Part shown: positions 38,081-38,646 of the stretch, in pieces | Numbering within the stretch: position 1 is the stretch's first letter | How the letters are laid out: each line of letters begins with the position of its first letter | IMG/VR virus record: IMGVR_UViG_3300044729_001715 | Coordinates: 1-38,646 of that record | Length of the DNA: 38,646 nt | Direction: 5' to 3' (one strand) | DNA from: a virus | Notes under the pieces: generated by a model | The model's database searches: none | Told to the model about the DNA's origin: nothing | Seen by the model: only the letters and a program-made list of their open reading frames with translations | Made by a program: the position numbers and the translations under genes

Positions 38081-38277
38081 TATTCCTCTTTCCCTTTATG
38101 CCAGCCGATGTGCTCGTCCAACTTTGTACCTATCTTGTCAACCTTATGAGCCACATTCCGAAGCAGAACCCTGCCTTCGGCATGCTGCTCAGAGTTCTCC
38201 TTACGCAACTTCTGTAAAACAACTACTATTGGCCCCGTAATAATCGCAACCGCAATCGGAACCAGAACAGTCTCCAT
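38080..38277 (-). CDS. Small membrane protein, DUF2746-like, possible holin
   Basis: This 65-residue protein has one N-terminal membrane segment (METVLVPIAVAIITGPIVVVLQ, about residues 3-21) and a charged C-terminal domain (KLRKENSEQHAEGRVLLRNV ... IGTKLDEHIGWHKGKEE) that may form a coiled coil. This resembles small DUF2746-type proteins of actinophages, sometimes considered holin-like. The stop overlaps the portal ATG. It is a second candidate beside the 1626..1829 product; either may work with the endolysin. Confidence 0.65.
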   Translation of the reverse strand: METVLVPIAVAIITGPIVVVLQKLRKENSEQHAEGRVLLRNVAHKVDKIGTKLDEHIGWHKGKEE

Positions 38278-38278
38278 G

Positions 38279-38506
38279 TCACACCCAGCGACTCCCCACA
38301 GGTTCAGCGTTATAGCCGTTCACCTTGGCATCAGCAACCGTTTTGGCTTGACGCTCACGAATCGTAGGACCATGAAAATCTTCCTGCCCGTATGTGAAAC
38401 CCAACCGAATTGTCTTCACATGGCATCCGAAACACACCGCACCACGGCGGGGCAATTCCTCAGCCTCAAAAGACTTACCACACGGCTCACAAACAAAAAC
38501 TTGCAT
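38279..38506 (-). CDS. Small zinc-ribbon protein after large terminase
   Basis: This 75-residue protein (MQVFVCEPCGKSFEAEELPR...) has C6-x2-C9 and C25-x2-C28, a complete four-Cys zinc ribbon, and a basic middle (TIRERQAKT). The ATG at 38506 lies five bases after the large terminase stop on the closed circle; a TTG further upstream would overlap the terminase. Its stop is one base before the membrane-protein ATG. A packaging accessory or an HNH-like remnant is possible, but no nuclease motif is seen. Confidence 0.68.
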   Translation of the reverse strand: MQVFVCEPCGKSFEAEELPRRGAVCFGCHVKTIRLGFTYGQEDFHGPTIRERQAKTVADAKVNGYNAEPVGSRWV

Positions 38507-38646
38507 CACCCTTAGTCCCAACCGCTACTTCTCACATTATGGGACCCAATCAACGCCCTCTCAGGCTTCTTTTCACGAATAATGTGCTTTTCCCACCAAC
38601 CCAACGTATTCGCCTTCGGCGTATCCGTCCCACGATACTCAGGAAG
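38486..38646. repeat. Right copy of 161-bp terminal direct repeat
   Basis: Same sequence as 1..161 except G at 38612 for A at 127. The segment holds the start of the zinc-ribbon gene and the end of the large terminase gene, which continue without interruption across the junction. Confidence 0.95.

Noticed and set aside
1-38646. Temperate lifestyle
   Set aside because: No integrase, excisionase, attachment core next to a tRNA, or classical repressor could be recognised. A WhiB gene alone does not indicate lysogeny.

Overview
The window is an essentially complete genome of a tailed phage, most likely a short-tailed (podovirus-like) phage of an actinobacterium. The actinobacterial host is inferred mainly from a WhiB-family gene (11291..11602), a family restricted to actinobacteria and their phages, and from a DUF2746-like membrane protein. 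The moderate GC and the type of gene content would fit freshwater actinobacteria, but that is inference. The first 161 bases return as the last 161 bases with one mismatch, so the molecule closes into a circle (or is terminally redundant) with a unit of about 38,485 bp. I recognise no integrase, excisionase or classical repressor, no tRNA and no CRISPR array.

The genome has two transcription arms. The leftward (minus) arm starts at 5441 and runs through the left end, across the circle junction, to 18103. In transcription order it carries the small terminase subunit, three small structural-type proteins, two tandem cassettes of a glycine-rich adhesin-like protein plus a small MAHFA protein, a small membrane protein, the large terminase subunit, a zinc-ribbon protein, a DUF2746-like membrane protein, portal, scaffold, major capsid protein, a decoration-like protein, a basic repeat protein, head-tail and tail proteins, three internal virion-type proteins, a 3,048-residue giant protein and an M15-type endolysin. 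Genes are packed with TAATG, TGATG and ATGA overlaps. Two strong hairpins on either side of the basic repeat protein (33506..33542 and 33962..34000) are the clearest terminator or processing candidates.

The rightward (plus) arm starts at about 5604 and runs to 18272. It holds many very small genes linked by TAATG junctions, an amidoligase and class II glutamine amidotransferase pair with cysteine clusters, WhiB, a membrane-anchored lysozyme-like protein, and then a replication/recombination block: Cas4/RecB-like nuclease, RecA/DnaB-like ATPase, archaeo-eukaryotic-type primase, RusA resolvase, a PD-(D/E)XK-like nuclease, and a protein joining a sigma region 4-like domain to a DUF1599 domain. 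No DNA polymerase gene is recognisable.

The most unusual signals are non-coding. First, a perfect 20-base palindrome, ACTGATAC-N4-GTATCAGT, occurs six times, only between 6.4 and 12 kb on the rightward arm and mostly at gene ends just ahead of the next gene. Second, a composite element occurs twice (5509..5578 and 12369..12439): two G7 tracts, a TAGC box, then a hairpin with a constant CAACC/GGTTG apical helix, a purine bulge at the same place and a lower helix that differs in sequence but keeps its pairing. Each copy sits just upstream of a rightward gene block. Together with further leader hairpins they suggest an RNA- or operator-based control layer over the early genes.
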